Source: Burkholderiaceae bacterium
GTDB taxonomy: Bacteria; Pseudomonadota; Gammaproteobacteria; Burkholderiales; Burkholderiaceae_C
DNA: 15,288 nucleotides
Assembly: GCA_025458585.1 (NCBI GenBank)
Contig: JALOSD010000016.1
Coordinates: 1-15,288 of the forward strand
Direction of reading: 5' to 3'
Shown in pieces: positions 1 to 7,905 of this stretch. Numbering within the stretch: position 1 is the stretch's first letter; each line of letters opens with the position of its first letter. Below the pieces are notes generated by a model, which saw only the letters and a list, made by a program, of their open reading frames with translations, was not told the origin of the DNA and did no database searches. The position numbers and the translations under genes are program-made.

Positions 1-228
1 GAGCCTGCGGCAAACCAAGGCGACTGGCGGGACGAGCACTTGGGGTACCTCGCCATTGGGCTTCGCGCGGCCTGTCAAACGCGCAGTTCAGACCCGTCGG
101 GAACACATCGGGACTCGGCACACGGTGCAGCGAACTTCCGGGAGCGTGGAGGACCGCTTCGCCCTGACTCGACTTCTCCTTATCGACCGGGCCCGGACAT
201 CCGTCCCGACTCGGCGAACGTCGCTTCT

Positions 229-260
229 AGACTGTCATGCACAGATGTGCATGACAGTCT
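229..260. promoter_or_regulatory. Perfect 15-bp inverted repeat, candidate enhancer (UAS) for the sigma-54 activator
   Basis: The left arm AGACTGTCATGCACA (229-243) and the right arm TGTGCATGACAGTCT (246-260) are exact reverse complements separated by GA. The centre lies about 167 bases upstream of the start point predicted from the -24/-12 element at 386-401, within the usual range for enhancers bound by sigma-54 activators. A Fis-type HTH activator is encoded at 6276-7811, downstream of the operon. A terminator of an upstream gene is an alternative, but no T-tract follows and no upstream gene is seen. The inverted repeat is certain; its role is inferred. Confidence 0.6.
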
Positions 261-385
261 GGAGCCGACGCGTACGCTGTGGTCGATCGCTTCGCAGCAT
301 TCGCTGTCGCTGTCATTCAGCACGCGTCATCCAGCTGGCTGGCACGAGGCCGTCGCCAGACCTCATCCGCCTGGTACCCGCGCGC

Positions 386-401
386 GGGCACGCCGATTGC
401 A
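386..401 (+). promoter_or_regulatory. Sigma-54 (-24/-12) promoter of the transporter operon
   Basis: GGGCACGCCGATTGCA matches the sigma-54 consensus TGGCACG-N4-TTGCA at every fixed position except the first T. The invariant GG (387-388) and GC (399-400) are separated by the required 10 bases. This predicts transcription starting near 412 and a leader of about 53 bases before the ATG at 465. A sigma-54-dependent activator is encoded in the same gene cluster, which supports the assignment. Confidence 0.72.
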
Positions 402-464
402 AACCCACACGCGACGGGTCGGCGAATCGGCCGCTTCCGCACTCCTAAAACCGGAGACTGTCTC

Positions 465-1682
465 ATGTCCATACATCTCACGTCACGCCGAGCAGCGATC
501 GCTGCCGCTTTGGCAGCCACTGTCTGTTTTCCGATCAGCCTGCCCGCCTTCGCCCAAGGCAAGGGCGACATCAAGATCGCGCTGATCGCGAGCAAGACCG
601 GCCCGCTCGAGGCCTACGCGAAGCAGACGATCACCGGCTTCCAGATGGGTCTCGACTACGCCACCGGCGGCACGATGACGGTGGCCGGCCGCAAGCTGGT
701 CGTGATCGAGAAGGACGACCAGGGCAAGCCCGACGTCGGCAAGGCCGTGCTCGCGGCGGCGTACGCCGACGACAAGGTGGACATCGCCGTCGGCCCGACC
801 GCGTCGCCGGTGGCGCTGGCGATGCTGCCGGTGGCCGAGGAGTACAAGAAGATCCTGCTCGTCGAGCCGGCAGTGGCCGACTCGATCACCGGCGACAAGT
901 GGAACAAGTACATCTTCCGCACCGGTCGCAACAGCTCGCAGGACGCGATCTCGAACGCGGTGGCGCTCGACAGGCCGGGCAACGTGATCGCGACGCTGGC
1001 GCAGGACAACGCGTTCGGGCGCGACGGCGTCAAGGCGTTCAAGGAGGCGGTCAAGAAGGGCAAATTCGTGCACGAGGAGTTCGTGCCGCCGGCGACCACC
1101 GATTTCACCGCCGCGTTCCAGCGCCTGATCGACAAGATGAAGGACCAGCCTGGGCGCAAGGTCGTCTGGGTGATCTGGGCCGGCGGCAACTCGCCGTTCG
1201 ACAAGTTCGCCGAGCTCGACCTGAAGGGGCGCTACGGCATCGAGATGGCCACCGGCGGGAACATCCTGCCGGCGATGGTCGCCTACAAGAAGTACCCGGG
1301 CCTCGAGGGCGCGCTGTACTACTACTTCGGCATTCCGAAGAATCCGGTCAACGAGTGGCTGGTCGCCAACCATTACAGCCGGTTCAAGAGCCCGCCCGAC
1401 TTCTTCACCGCCGGCGGCATGAGCGCGGCGATCGCGGTCGTCGAGGCGCTGAAGAAGACGAACGGCGACACGAACACGAACAGGCTGATCGCCGCGATGG
1501 AAGGCATGAGCTTCCAGACGCCGAAGGGCACGATGACCTTCCGCAAGGAGGATCACCAGGCGATGCAGGACATGTACCACTTCCGCATCAAGGACGACCC
1601 GGCGTTTGCCTGGGGCGTGCCCGAGCTCGTGCGCGTGATTCCGGCCAGCGAGATGGACGTGCCGATCCGCAACAAGCGCTAG
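465..1682 (+). CDS. ABC transporter periplasmic substrate-binding protein, HAAT/Leu-Ile-Val-binding type
   Basis: This 405-aa protein should capture a solute in the periplasm and deliver it to the permeases encoded downstream. The N-terminus is a signal peptide: an Arg pair, a hydrophobic run, then a likely cleavage after Ala30 (AFA-Q). The mature part begins with KIALIASKTGPLEAYA, the typical opening of type I periplasmic binding proteins of the LivJ/LivK superfamily (Peripla_BP_6), and continues with GRKLVVIEKDDQGKP and IAVGPTAS segments. The length is normal for the family. The start at 465 is chosen for GGAG at 453-456 and because it places the signal peptide at the N-terminus; an in-frame start at 279 would add a non-protein-like leader. 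The substrate cannot be read from sequence: relatives bind branched-chain amino acids, amides or aromatic acids. The stop codon sits in the loop of a strong hairpin. Confidence 0.93.
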   Translation: MSIHLTSRRAAIAAALAATVCFPISLPAFAQGKGDIKIALIASKTGPLEAYAKQTITGFQMGLDYATGGTMTVAGRKLVVIEKDDQGKPDVGKAVLAAAYADDKVDIAVGPTASPVALAMLPVAEEYKKILLVEPAVADSITGDKWNKYIFRTGRNSSQDAISNAVALDRPGNVIATLAQDNAFGRDGVKAFKEAVKKGKFVHEEFVPPATTDFTAAFQRLIDKMKDQPGRKVVWVIWAGGNSPFDKFAELDLKGRYGIEMATGGNILPAMVAYKKYPGLEGALYYYFGIPKNPVNEWLVANHYSRFKSPPDFFTAGGMSAAIAVVEALKKTNGDTNTNRLIAAMEGMSFQTPKGTMTFRKEDHQAMQDMYHFRIKDDPAFAWGVPELVRVIPASEMDVPIRNKR

Positions 1683-1696
1683 GGCGCTTGTTGCGG
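1667..1696 (+). promoter_or_regulatory. Perfect 13-bp stem-loop with the binding-protein stop codon in its loop
   Basis: CCGCAACAAGCGC (1667-1679) pairs exactly with GCGCTTGTTGCGG (1684-1696) around the tetraloop TAGG, which contains the TAG stop. Such a hairpin at the 3' end of a binding-protein gene could block 3'-to-5' exonucleases or attenuate read-through, leaving more binding protein than membrane components. No T-tract follows, so complete intrinsic termination is unlikely. Confidence 0.6.
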
Positions 1697-1721
1697 TTAC
1701 CGCGAACGCACCCCTCCCCTG

Positions 1722-1738
1722 CCCCCTCCGCGAGGGGG
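1722..1738 (+). promoter_or_regulatory. Second intergenic stem-loop (7-bp stem, 3-base loop)
   Basis: CCCCCTC (1722-1728) and GAGGGGG (1732-1738) are exact complements around CGC, followed by TTCCTGTC. It lies about 25 bases after the 13-bp hairpin and about 50 bases before the LivG-like start. With the first hairpin it may form an intra-operon attenuator or RNA-stabilising block. The weak T-run makes full termination doubtful. Confidence 0.45.
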
Positions 1739-1788
1739 TTCCTGTCTGATCGACGAAGCCCGGCCCTATGGCCGGGCGTGGACGCCTG

Positions 1789-2559
1789 ATGCTTGAGACG
1801 ATCAATCTCACCATACGCTTCGGCGGCCACGTGGCAGTCGACCATGTGTCGTGTCGCTTCGAGCCCGGCACGCTGACGGCGATCGTCGGGCCGAACGGCG
1901 CCGGCAAGACGACGTACTTCAACCTGATCAGCGGCCAGCTGCCTGCAAGCGAGGGCCGCGTGCGGCTCGCCGGCGAGGACATCACGACGCTGCCGGCACC
2001 GCTGCGCACACGCCGCGGGCTCGGGCGCGCGTTTCAGCTCACGCAGCTGTTCCCGAACCTGACGGTGCTCGAGAACGTGCGGTTGGCGGTGCAGGCGCGC
2101 GAGCAGGGACGATCCGCGGCGGGACTCGACTTGTTCAAGGTCTGGCTCGACCGCAAGGCCTGGATCGACGAGGCCGCCGACCTGCTGCGCCGAGTGCAGC
2201 TCGCCGACAAGACCCAGCTGCATGCGGCCGCGCTGCCGCACGGCGACCAGCGCAAGCTCGAAGTCGCGCTGCTGATGGCGCTCGACCCGAAGGTGTACAT
2301 GTTCGACGAGCCGACCGCCGGCATGAGCGTCGACGACGTGCCGGTCGTGCTCGACCTGATTCGCGCGCTGAAGGCGCGCCGCGACCGCACGATCCTGCTC
2401 GTCGAGCACAAGATGGACGTCGTGCGCGAGCTCTCGGACCGCATCGTCGTGCTGCACAACGGGCAGCTCGTGGCCGACGGCGACCCGGCCGCGGTCATCG
2501 CGTCGCCGGTCGTGCAGCAAGCCTACCTCGGCGTCGTGCCCGAGGAGGCGGCCGCATGA
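1789..2559 (+). CDS. livG: ABC transporter ATP-binding protein, LivG-like
   Basis: This 256-aa ATPase is one of two that power HAAT-family uptake at the inner face of the cytoplasmic membrane. Visible motifs are Walker A GPNGAGKTT (34-42), Q-loop RAFQ (80-83), a signature region LPHGDQ (149-154) in place of the classical LSGGQ, Walker B VYMFDE (169-174), and the H-loop His207 in LLVEH. The degenerate signature is common in LivG-type subunits. The C-terminal portion after the H-loop is short and conserved (HNGQLVADGDP). I chose ATG 1789 because MLETINLTIRF begins exactly where family members do; an in-frame ATG at 1768 would add seven residues, and neither has a strong ribosome site. The stop overlaps the start of the next gene by ATGA. 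The symbol denotes the family; the transported substrate may not be an amino acid. Confidence 0.92.
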   Translation: MLETINLTIRFGGHVAVDHVSCRFEPGTLTAIVGPNGAGKTTYFNLISGQLPASEGRVRLAGEDITTLPAPLRTRRGLGRAFQLTQLFPNLTVLENVRLAVQAREQGRSAAGLDLFKVWLDRKAWIDEAADLLRRVQLADKTQLHAAALPHGDQRKLEVALLMALDPKVYMFDEPTAGMSVDDVPVVLDLIRALKARRDRTILLVEHKMDVVRELSDRIVVLHNGQLVADGDPAAVIASPVVQQAYLGVVPEEAAA

Positions 2560-3290
2560 CGGCGGTGCTGCAGCTGGCCGGCGTGCACACGCACATCGGC
2601 GCATACCACATCCTGCACGGCGTCGACCTCGACGTGCCCGAGGGCGAGGTCACGATGCTGCTCGGCCGCAATGGCGCCGGCAAGACGACCACGCTGCGCA
2701 CGATCATGGGCCTGTACGCGGCCAGCCGCGGCGAGATCCGCTTCCGCGGCCAGCCGATCAACGGCCGCGAGACGCCCGACATCGCGCAGCAGGGCATCGC
2801 CTACGTGCCCGAGAGCATGGGCATCTTCACCGACCTGACGGTGCAGGAGAACATGGTGCTTGCGGCGCGCGGCGCACGCCACTCGGGCGAGCTCGACGCG
2901 ACGCGCCTCGACTGGATCTTCGGCCTGTTCCCGGCGCTGCGCAAGTTCTGGCTCTACCCCGCCGGCAAGCTCAGCGGCGGTCAGAAGCAGATGCTCGCCG
3001 TCGCGCGCGCAATCGTCGAGCCGCGCGCTCTGATCCTGATCGACGAGCCGAGCAAGGGCCTGGCGCCATCGATCGTGCAGAACCTGATCGGCGCGCTGCG
3101 CGAGCTGAAGTCGCAGCGCACGACGATCCTGCTCGTCGAGCAGAACTTCCAGATGGCGCGCGCGCTGGGCGACACGGTGGCGGTGATGGACGACGGCCGC
3201 GTCGTGCACCGCGGCAAGATGGCCGAACTCGCCGACGACGAGGGACTGCAGCAGCGGCTGCTCGGCCTGTCGCTGGGGGCGCACGCATGA
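2556..3290 (+). CDS. livF: ABC transporter ATP-binding protein, LivF-like
   Basis: This 244-aa ATPase is the partner of the LivG-like subunit. Motifs in order are Walker A GRNGAGKTT (37-45), YVPE (83-86) at the Q-loop position with Glu replacing Gln, signature LSGGQ (139-143), Walker B ALILIDE (158-164), and LLVEQN (192-197) where Gln196 replaces the usual H-loop His. Both replacements are typical of LivF, which supports the subfamily call over LivG. The ribosome site GAGGAGG (2542-2548) lies inside the end of the LivG-like gene, and start and stop overlap as ATGA, which suggests translational coupling. The 3' end overlaps the permease start in the same way. Confidence 0.93.
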   Translation: MTAVLQLAGVHTHIGAYHILHGVDLDVPEGEVTMLLGRNGAGKTTTLRTIMGLYAASRGEIRFRGQPINGRETPDIAQQGIAYVPESMGIFTDLTVQENMVLAARGARHSGELDATRLDWIFGLFPALRKFWLYPAGKLSGGQKQMLAVARAIVEPRALILIDEPSKGLAPSIVQNLIGALRELKSQRTTILLVEQNFQMARALGDTVAVMDDGRVVHRGKMAELADDEGLQQRLLGLSLGAHA

Positions 3291-4297
3291 ACACCACCGC
3301 AGTGGCGGCCGCACCGGCGGCCGAGGCGATTCCGAAGGCCACGTTCGACTGGCGGCCGATCGCGCTCGTCGTCGCCCTCGCGCTGCTCGCGGTGCCCGCG
3401 GTCGGCAGCCCGAGCACCTGGCTGACGCTGACCGTCGCCGGCCTCGCGATGGGGCTGATCATCTTCGTCATCGCCTCGGGCCTGACGCTGATCTTCGGCC
3501 TGATGGACGTGCTGAACTTCGGCCACGGCGTGTTCATCGCGCTCGGCGCGTTCGTCGCCACCAGCGTCATGGGCTGGGGCGCCGGCGCCGGCTGGGGTGG
3601 CTTCGCGAGCGTGTTCGCCGCGATGGTGGTCGCGATGGCGGTAGCCGGCGCGGTCGGCTGGGCCTTCGAGCGCGTGATCGTGCGCCCGGTCTACGGCCTG
3701 CACCTCAAGCAGATCCTGATCACGATGGGCGGCATGATCGTCGGCGAGGAGATCATCAAGGTGATCTGGGGCCCGCTGCAGATCGCGCTGCCGCTGCCCG
3801 ACGAGCTGCGCGGCGCCTGGCTGCTCGGCGACGCCGCGATCGAGAAGTACCGCGTGCTCGCGGCGGCGGTCGGCCTCGTCGTGTTCGCCGCGCTCGTGTT
3901 CACGCTCAACCGCACCAAGATCGGCCTGCTGATCCGCGCCGGCGTGCAGGACCGCTCGATGGTCGAGGCCCTCGGCTACCGCATCAAGCGGCTGTTCGTC
4001 GGCGTCTTCGTTGCCGGCTCGGCCCTGGCGGGCCTGGGCGGCGTGCTGTGGGGCCTGTACCAGCAGAGCGTGACGCCGCAGATCGGCGCGCAGGTCAACG
4101 TGTTGATCTTCATCGTGATCATCATCGGCGGGCTGGGCAGCACCTTCGGCTGCTTCGTCGGCGCGCTGCTGGTCGGCCTGCTGGCCAACTACAGCGGCTT
4201 CCTCGCGCCGAAGGTCGCGCTGTTCTCGAACATCGCGCTGATGGTCGCGATCCTGCTGTGGCGGCCGCAGGGGCTGTACCCCGTGGCGAACCGGTGA
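3287..4297 (+). CDS. livH: ABC transporter permease, LivH-like
   Basis: This 336-aa protein of the inner membrane is one half of the translocation pore. It has about eight or nine hydrophobic segments, the first near residues 24-40. The stretch GLMDVLNFGHGVFIALGAF is the conserved LivH signature near the second and third membrane spans, and the cytoplasmic loop with IRAGVQDRSMVEALGY corresponds to the ATPase-contacting region. The N-terminal 20 residues are Ala-rich and not part of the conserved core. The start overlaps the LivF-like stop (ATGA). The order binding protein, ATPase, ATPase, permease, permease differs from the E. coli order (binding protein, livH, livM, livG, livF). Confidence 0.92.
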   Translation: MNTTAVAAAPAAEAIPKATFDWRPIALVVALALLAVPAVGSPSTWLTLTVAGLAMGLIIFVIASGLTLIFGLMDVLNFGHGVFIALGAFVATSVMGWGAGAGWGGFASVFAAMVVAMAVAGAVGWAFERVIVRPVYGLHLKQILITMGGMIVGEEIIKVIWGPLQIALPLPDELRGAWLLGDAAIEKYRVLAAAVGLVVFAALVFTLNRTKIGLLIRAGVQDRSMVEALGYRIKRLFVGVFVAGSALAGLGGVLWGLYQQSVTPQIGAQVNVLIFIVIIIGGLGSTFGCFVGALLVGLLANYSGFLAPKVALFSNIALMVAILLWRPQGLYPVANR

Positions 4298-4302
4298 CGC
4301 CC

Positions 4303-5376
4303 ATGCTCGACCGCTTGCTCTCGCACGACCCGCCGCGCAGCCGGTGGCTGTCGGTCGCGCTCCTGATCATCCTCGTCGCGCTGGCCTTCGCGCCGTTCCT
4401 GTTTCCGGGCGCGAAGTCGATGTCGGTGGTGGCCAAGATCCTCGTCTTCGTCCTGCTGGTGGCCAGCTACGACCTGCTGCTCGGCTACACCGGCATCGTC
4501 AGCTTCGCGCACACGATGTTCTTCGGCATCGGCGCCTACGGCGTCGCGATCGCGAGCGAGCGCCTCGGCGCGGGCTGGGGGGCGGTCGGCCTGGGGATGG
4601 CCGCGGCGATCGCGATCTCGATCGCGCTGTCGCTCGTGATCGGGTTGTTCAGCCTGCGCGTGAAGGCGATCTTCTTCGCGATGATCACGCTGGCGGTCGC
4701 GTCTGCGTTTCAAACACTGGCCTCGCAGCTGAGCGACTTCACCGGTGGCGAGGACGGCCTGACGTTCCGCAACCCCGAGTGGCTGAGCCCGGGCTTCGAG
4801 CCGTTCGAGACCGAGATCCTCGGCCTGCTGATCGACGGTCGGGCGATCACCTACTGGCTGCTGTTCGCGGTCGTGCTGGTGCTGTTCCTGCTTATCCTGC
4901 GCATCGTCAATTCGCCGTTCGGCCGCGTGCTGCAGGCGATCCGCGAAAACGACTTCCGCGCCGAAGCGATCGGCTACCGCACCGTCGTCTACCGCACGCT
5001 GAGCAACGTGCTCGCGGCGCTGTTCGCGACGATCGCCGGCGCGCTGCTCGCGCTGTGGCTGCGCTACGTCGGGCCCGACACTACGCTGTCGTTCGAGATC
5101 ATGCTCGACATCCTCCTGATCGTGGTCATCGGCGGCATGGGCACGCTGTACGGCGCGGTGGTCGGCTCGGTGCTGTTCGTCGTCGCCCAGAACTACCTGC
5201 AGGACCTGCTCAAGCTCGGCGCCGGTGCCGTCGAGGGCGTGCCCGTGCTTGCACAGGTCGTCAGCCCCGACCGCTGGCTGCTGTGGCTGGGCGTGCTGTT
5301 CGTGCTGTCGGTCTATCACTTCCCGACCGGCCTCGTCGGCCGGCTGCGCGCGCTCGCGCTTCGGAGGGCGCCATGA
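4303..5376 (+). CDS. livM: ABC transporter permease, LivM-like
   Basis: This 357-aa inner-membrane protein is the second permease of the transporter. Hydrophobic segments begin near residue 20, and LLLGYTGIVSFAHTMFFGIG is the conserved LivM motif. AIRENDFRAEAIGY in the large cytoplasmic loop is the ATPase-coupling region, and IGGMGTLYGAVVGS is the conserved segment near the C-terminus. The start is uncertain: GTG 4294 overlaps the LivH-like stop (GTGA) and would add MTP, while ATG 4303 follows six bases later; neither has a clear ribosome site. The gene ends overlapping the hydrolase start by ATGA, so the hydrolase appears to be translated with the transporter. Confidence 0.91.
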   Translation: MLDRLLSHDPPRSRWLSVALLIILVALAFAPFLFPGAKSMSVVAKILVFVLLVASYDLLLGYTGIVSFAHTMFFGIGAYGVAIASERLGAGWGAVGLGMAAAIAISIALSLVIGLFSLRVKAIFFAMITLAVASAFQTLASQLSDFTGGEDGLTFRNPEWLSPGFEPFETEILGLLIDGRAITYWLLFAVVLVLFLLILRIVNSPFGRVLQAIRENDFRAEAIGYRTVVYRTLSNVLAALFATIAGALLALWLRYVGPDTTLSFEIMLDILLIVVIGGMGTLYGAVVGSVLFVVAQNYLQDLLKLGAGAVEGVPVLAQVVSPDRWLLWLGVLFVLSVYHFPTGLVGRLRALALRRAP

Positions 5377-6212
5377 GCTTCACCTCGCACTACCTGAGCT
5401 GCGAAGGTCGCGAACTGCACTTCACGCAGTGGGGCGCCGGGCACGCCGAGACCGTGATCGCATGGCACGGCCTCGCGCGCACCGGGCGCGACATGGACGA
5501 CATCGCCGCCCACCTCGCGCAGCGCTGGCGCGTGATCTGCCCCGACACGATCGGCCGTGGCCTGAGCCAGTGGAGTCCGGCGCCCGCCGACGAATACTGC
5601 CTGGCGTTCTACGTGCGGCTCGCGCAGGCGCTGCTCGACCAGCTCGGCATCTCGCGCTGCCTGTGGCTCGGGACGTCGATGGGCGGGGCGATCGGCCTGC
5701 GCGCGGCGGCCACGGCACTGCGCGGGCGCATCCGGCGCCTGGTGCTCAACGACATCGGCCCGAGCCTGGCACCAGAGGCCGTCGATCGCATCCGCACCTA
5801 CGCCGGCAACCCGCCAGCGTTCGCGACGGTGAGCGAGCTCGAGCGCTACTTCCGCACCGTCTACGCCCCGTTCGGCCATCTCAGCGAAGCGCAATGGCGC
5901 CGCCTCGCAGAGACCAGCGTGCGCCGCCTGAGCGACGGTCGCGTGACGCCGCACTACGACCCGGCGATGGTGCAGCAGTTCCAGCACCACCCGCTCGACT
6001 ACGAGCAGTGGGATGCGTGGGACGCGCTCGACGTGCCAGTGCTGTGCCTGCGGGGCGAGTCGAGCGACCTGCTGCTGCCCGAGACCGCCGAGCAGATGCG
6101 CAACCGCGGCCCGCGCGCCGTGGTCGTCGAGATCGCCGGCTGCGGCCACGCCCCGGCGCTCAACGTTCCGGCGCAGTACGCCCTCGTCGAGCGCTTCTTC
6201 GCCGGCGCGTGA
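5373..6212 (+). CDS. Alpha/beta hydrolase co-translated with the transporter
   Basis: This 279-aa protein has the alpha/beta-hydrolase fold signature. HG (32-33) lies at the oxyanion hole, Ser102 in GTSMG is the nucleophile, and Asp232 (RGESSDLLL) and His259 (CGHAP) complete the catalytic triad. A cap region of mixed composition lies at about 130-215. There is no signal peptide, so it acts in the cytoplasm. The ribosome site GGAGG (5363-5367) is good, and the start overlaps the LivM-like stop. The context suggests it acts on the imported compound, for example by splitting an ester, an amide, a lactone or a ring-fission product. The exact reaction cannot be told from sequence. Esterase, C-C hydrolase or enol-lactonase roles are all compatible with this fold. 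Confidence 0.88.
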   Translation: MSFTSHYLSCEGRELHFTQWGAGHAETVIAWHGLARTGRDMDDIAAHLAQRWRVICPDTIGRGLSQWSPAPADEYCLAFYVRLAQALLDQLGISRCLWLGTSMGGAIGLRAAATALRGRIRRLVLNDIGPSLAPEAVDRIRTYAGNPPAFATVSELERYFRTVYAPFGHLSEAQWRRLAETSVRRLSDGRVTPHYDPAMVQQFQHHPLDYEQWDAWDALDVPVLCLRGESSDLLLPETAEQMRNRGPRAVVVEIAGCGHAPALNVPAQYALVERFFAGA

Positions 6213-6275
6213 CGCGGCCGCTGGCCGACGCCGGGTGTGTGCGCCCGTGGCGCTGGCGGTACAGTCGTTGCCGCC

Positions 6276-7811
6276 GTGGATCCCGCCGCGCCCCCTGTCC
6301 CTGCCGCATCCGCGCTGCCCGCCGACGCCGACGGCGTGCTGGCGCTCGCGGCGCGCAGCCTGTTCGACGTCTTCGCGCGTACGGCGATGGGCATGATGGT
6401 GGTCGACCGCGCGCACCGCATCGTCTGGATCAGCGAAGGCTACAAGCGTTTCCTGCCCGCGCTGGGGTTCGGCGGCGAAGGCGAGTTCGTTGGTCGACGG
6501 GTCGAGGAGGTGGTGCCCAACACCCTGATGCCGCAGGTCATCGACAGCGGCCGCGCGGTCCTCGTCGACCTGCTGACCAACAAGGCGGGGACGTTTCTCG
6601 TCAGCCGGCTGCCGCTGCGCGACGACGCCGGCACGGTCATCGGGGCCCTCGGCCTCGTGCTGCTCGACGACCCGCAGTCGACGATGCAGCCGCTGATGAC
6701 GAAGTTCGTGCGTCTGCAGGCTGAGCTCGACGACGCCCGCCGCCAACTCGCGGCGCAGCGGCGACCCAAGTACACGATCGCCAGCTTCGTCGGCACCAGC
6801 GCGGCGGCGCTCGAGGTGAAGCGCCATGCGCGGCGAGTCGCCGCCACTGACAGCACGGTGCTGCTGCTCGGCGAGACCGGCACCGGCAAGGAGTTGCTCG
6901 CGCAGGCGATCCATGCCGCCAGCGCGCGCGCCGCTCGCCCGTTCGTCGGCGTCAACATCGCCGCCGTGCCCGAGAGCCTGCTCGAGGCAGAGTTCTTCGG
7001 CGTCGCGCCGGGCGCCTACACCGGCGCCGACCGTCGAGGTCGCGAGGGCAAGTTCAGGCTGGCCCACGGCGGCACGCTGTTCCTCGACGAGATAGGCGAC
7101 ATGCCGCTGGCACTGCAGAGCAAGCTGCTGCGCGTGCTGCAGGAGCAGGAGGTCGAGGCCGTCGGCAGCGACCGTCTGGAGCGCGTCGACGTTCGCATCA
7201 TTGCCGCCACCAGCCGCGACCTGTCGGCAATGGTGGCCGAGGGCCGGTTCCGCGCGGATCTCTATTACCGCCTCGCCGTCTTGCCGATCCGTCTGCCGCC
7301 GCTGCGCGAGCGCGCCGGCGACATCGAGGCCCTTGTCGAGACCTTGATGGACGACATCGCGCGGCGCAGCGGGCTGCCCGCGCGCAGCGTCACGGCCGAG
7401 GTACTCGAGTGGCTGGCACGCCAGTCCTGGCCAGGCAACATCCGCGAGCTGCGTAACGCGCTTGAGCAGGCGGCACTGATGACCGACGACCTGGTGCTCG
7501 CGCCGCCGCACTTCGGGGTCGTCGCCGATGACCGGGCGCCCAGCCCACCCCCCGAGTCTGCTGTCGTGCCTTCGCCCGCCGCTGCACCAGGCCCGCCTGC
7601 ACTGCCACCGGCCGACCTGCTGCGCCCCCTTGCCGACCAGTTGGCCGAGATCGAGCGGGCTGCCATCGCCGCCGCGCTCGAGGCGACCGGGGGCAACCGG
7701 GTTGCAGCCGCCAAGATGCTGCGCATGTCGCGTGCGGCGCTGTACGACAGACTCCAGCGCTGGCGTGATCTCGACCGCGATCGTTCGTCGTCGGCGTTCG
7801 ACGCCGGCTGA
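6276..7811 (+). CDS. Sigma-54-dependent transcriptional activator with PAS sensor domain
   Basis: This protein of about 511 aa follows the hydrolase by 63 bases. A PAS-like sensor region (about 27-132, MGMMVVDRAHRIVWISEGY) is followed by a short linker. The AAA+ domain has Walker A GETGTGKE (199-206), the sigma-54-contacting GAYTGA loop (246-251, a Tyr variant of GAFTGA), Walker B LFLDEIGD (268-275), and FRADLYYRL and SWPGNIREL motifs. A Pro/Ala-rich linker precedes a Fis-type HTH (about 454-497, TGGNRVAAAKMLRMSRAALYDRL). There is no receiver domain, so it should sense a ligand or cofactor through PAS rather than phosphorylation. The start is uncertain: GTG 6276 is chosen, GTG 6237 would add 13 residues, and neither has a clear ribosome site. 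The likely target is the -24/-12 promoter at 386-401, with binding at 229-260. Confidence 0.9.
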   Translation: MDPAAPPVPAASALPADADGVLALAARSLFDVFARTAMGMMVVDRAHRIVWISEGYKRFLPALGFGGEGEFVGRRVEEVVPNTLMPQVIDSGRAVLVDLLTNKAGTFLVSRLPLRDDAGTVIGALGLVLLDDPQSTMQPLMTKFVRLQAELDDARRQLAAQRRPKYTIASFVGTSAAALEVKRHARRVAATDSTVLLLGETGTGKELLAQAIHAASARAARPFVGVNIAAVPESLLEAEFFGVAPGAYTGADRRGREGKFRLAHGGTLFLDEIGDMPLALQSKLLRVLQEQEVEAVGSDRLERVDVRIIAATSRDLSAMVAEGRFRADLYYRLAVLPIRLPPLRERAGDIEALVETLMDDIARRSGLPARSVTAEVLEWLARQSWPGNIRELRNALEQAALMTDDLVLAPPHFGVVADDRAPSPPPESAVVPSPAAAPGPPALPPADLLRPLADQLAEIERAAIAAALEATGGNRVAAAKMLRMSRAALYDRLQRWRDLDRDRSSSAFDAG

Positions 7812-7905
7812 GAGGTACGCTGCGCGCGTGAGGGTGCGGCAGTTCGCGGTGCGCGCCGCGTCTTCAAACGAGGATCGATTCGCGCGCTGGCCCGCTGCCG
7901 CGGGA

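Larger units (their letters stand above)
1..464. other. Upstream non-coding/regulatory region of the transporter operon
   Basis: No convincing gene is visible in these bases. Open frames cross the stretch on the plus strand, but their translations are rich in Arg, Pro and Ser, have no recognisable motif, and one runs on into the binding-protein gene. They are best read as chance frames in GC-rich DNA. The stretch contains a perfect 15-bp inverted repeat (229-260), a sigma-54-type promoter (386-401) and the ribosome binding site GGAG at 453-456. The first 160 bases could include the edge of a neighbouring gene, but I cannot identify one. Confidence 0.6.

Noticed and set aside
337..353. TGGCACG followed by GC-rich bases as a sigma-54 promoter
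   Set aside because: The -12 GC is two bases too far from the -24 GG. The element at 386-401 has the exact spacing and better -12 bases.
279..464. Longer version of the binding protein starting at 279
   Set aside because: The extra residues are Arg-rich and would bury the signal peptide inside the protein, and the sigma-54 promoter and GGAG site lie within this stretch. ATG 465 is the natural start.
40..585. Plus-strand open frames across the first 450 bases
   Set aside because: Composition is Arg/Pro/Ser-rich with no motif, and they overlap the promoter and the start of the binding-protein gene.
6255..6272. TGGC...TTGC pair before the activator gene as an autoregulatory sigma-54 promoter
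   Set aside because: Thirteen bases separate GG and GC instead of ten, which sigma-54 does not tolerate.
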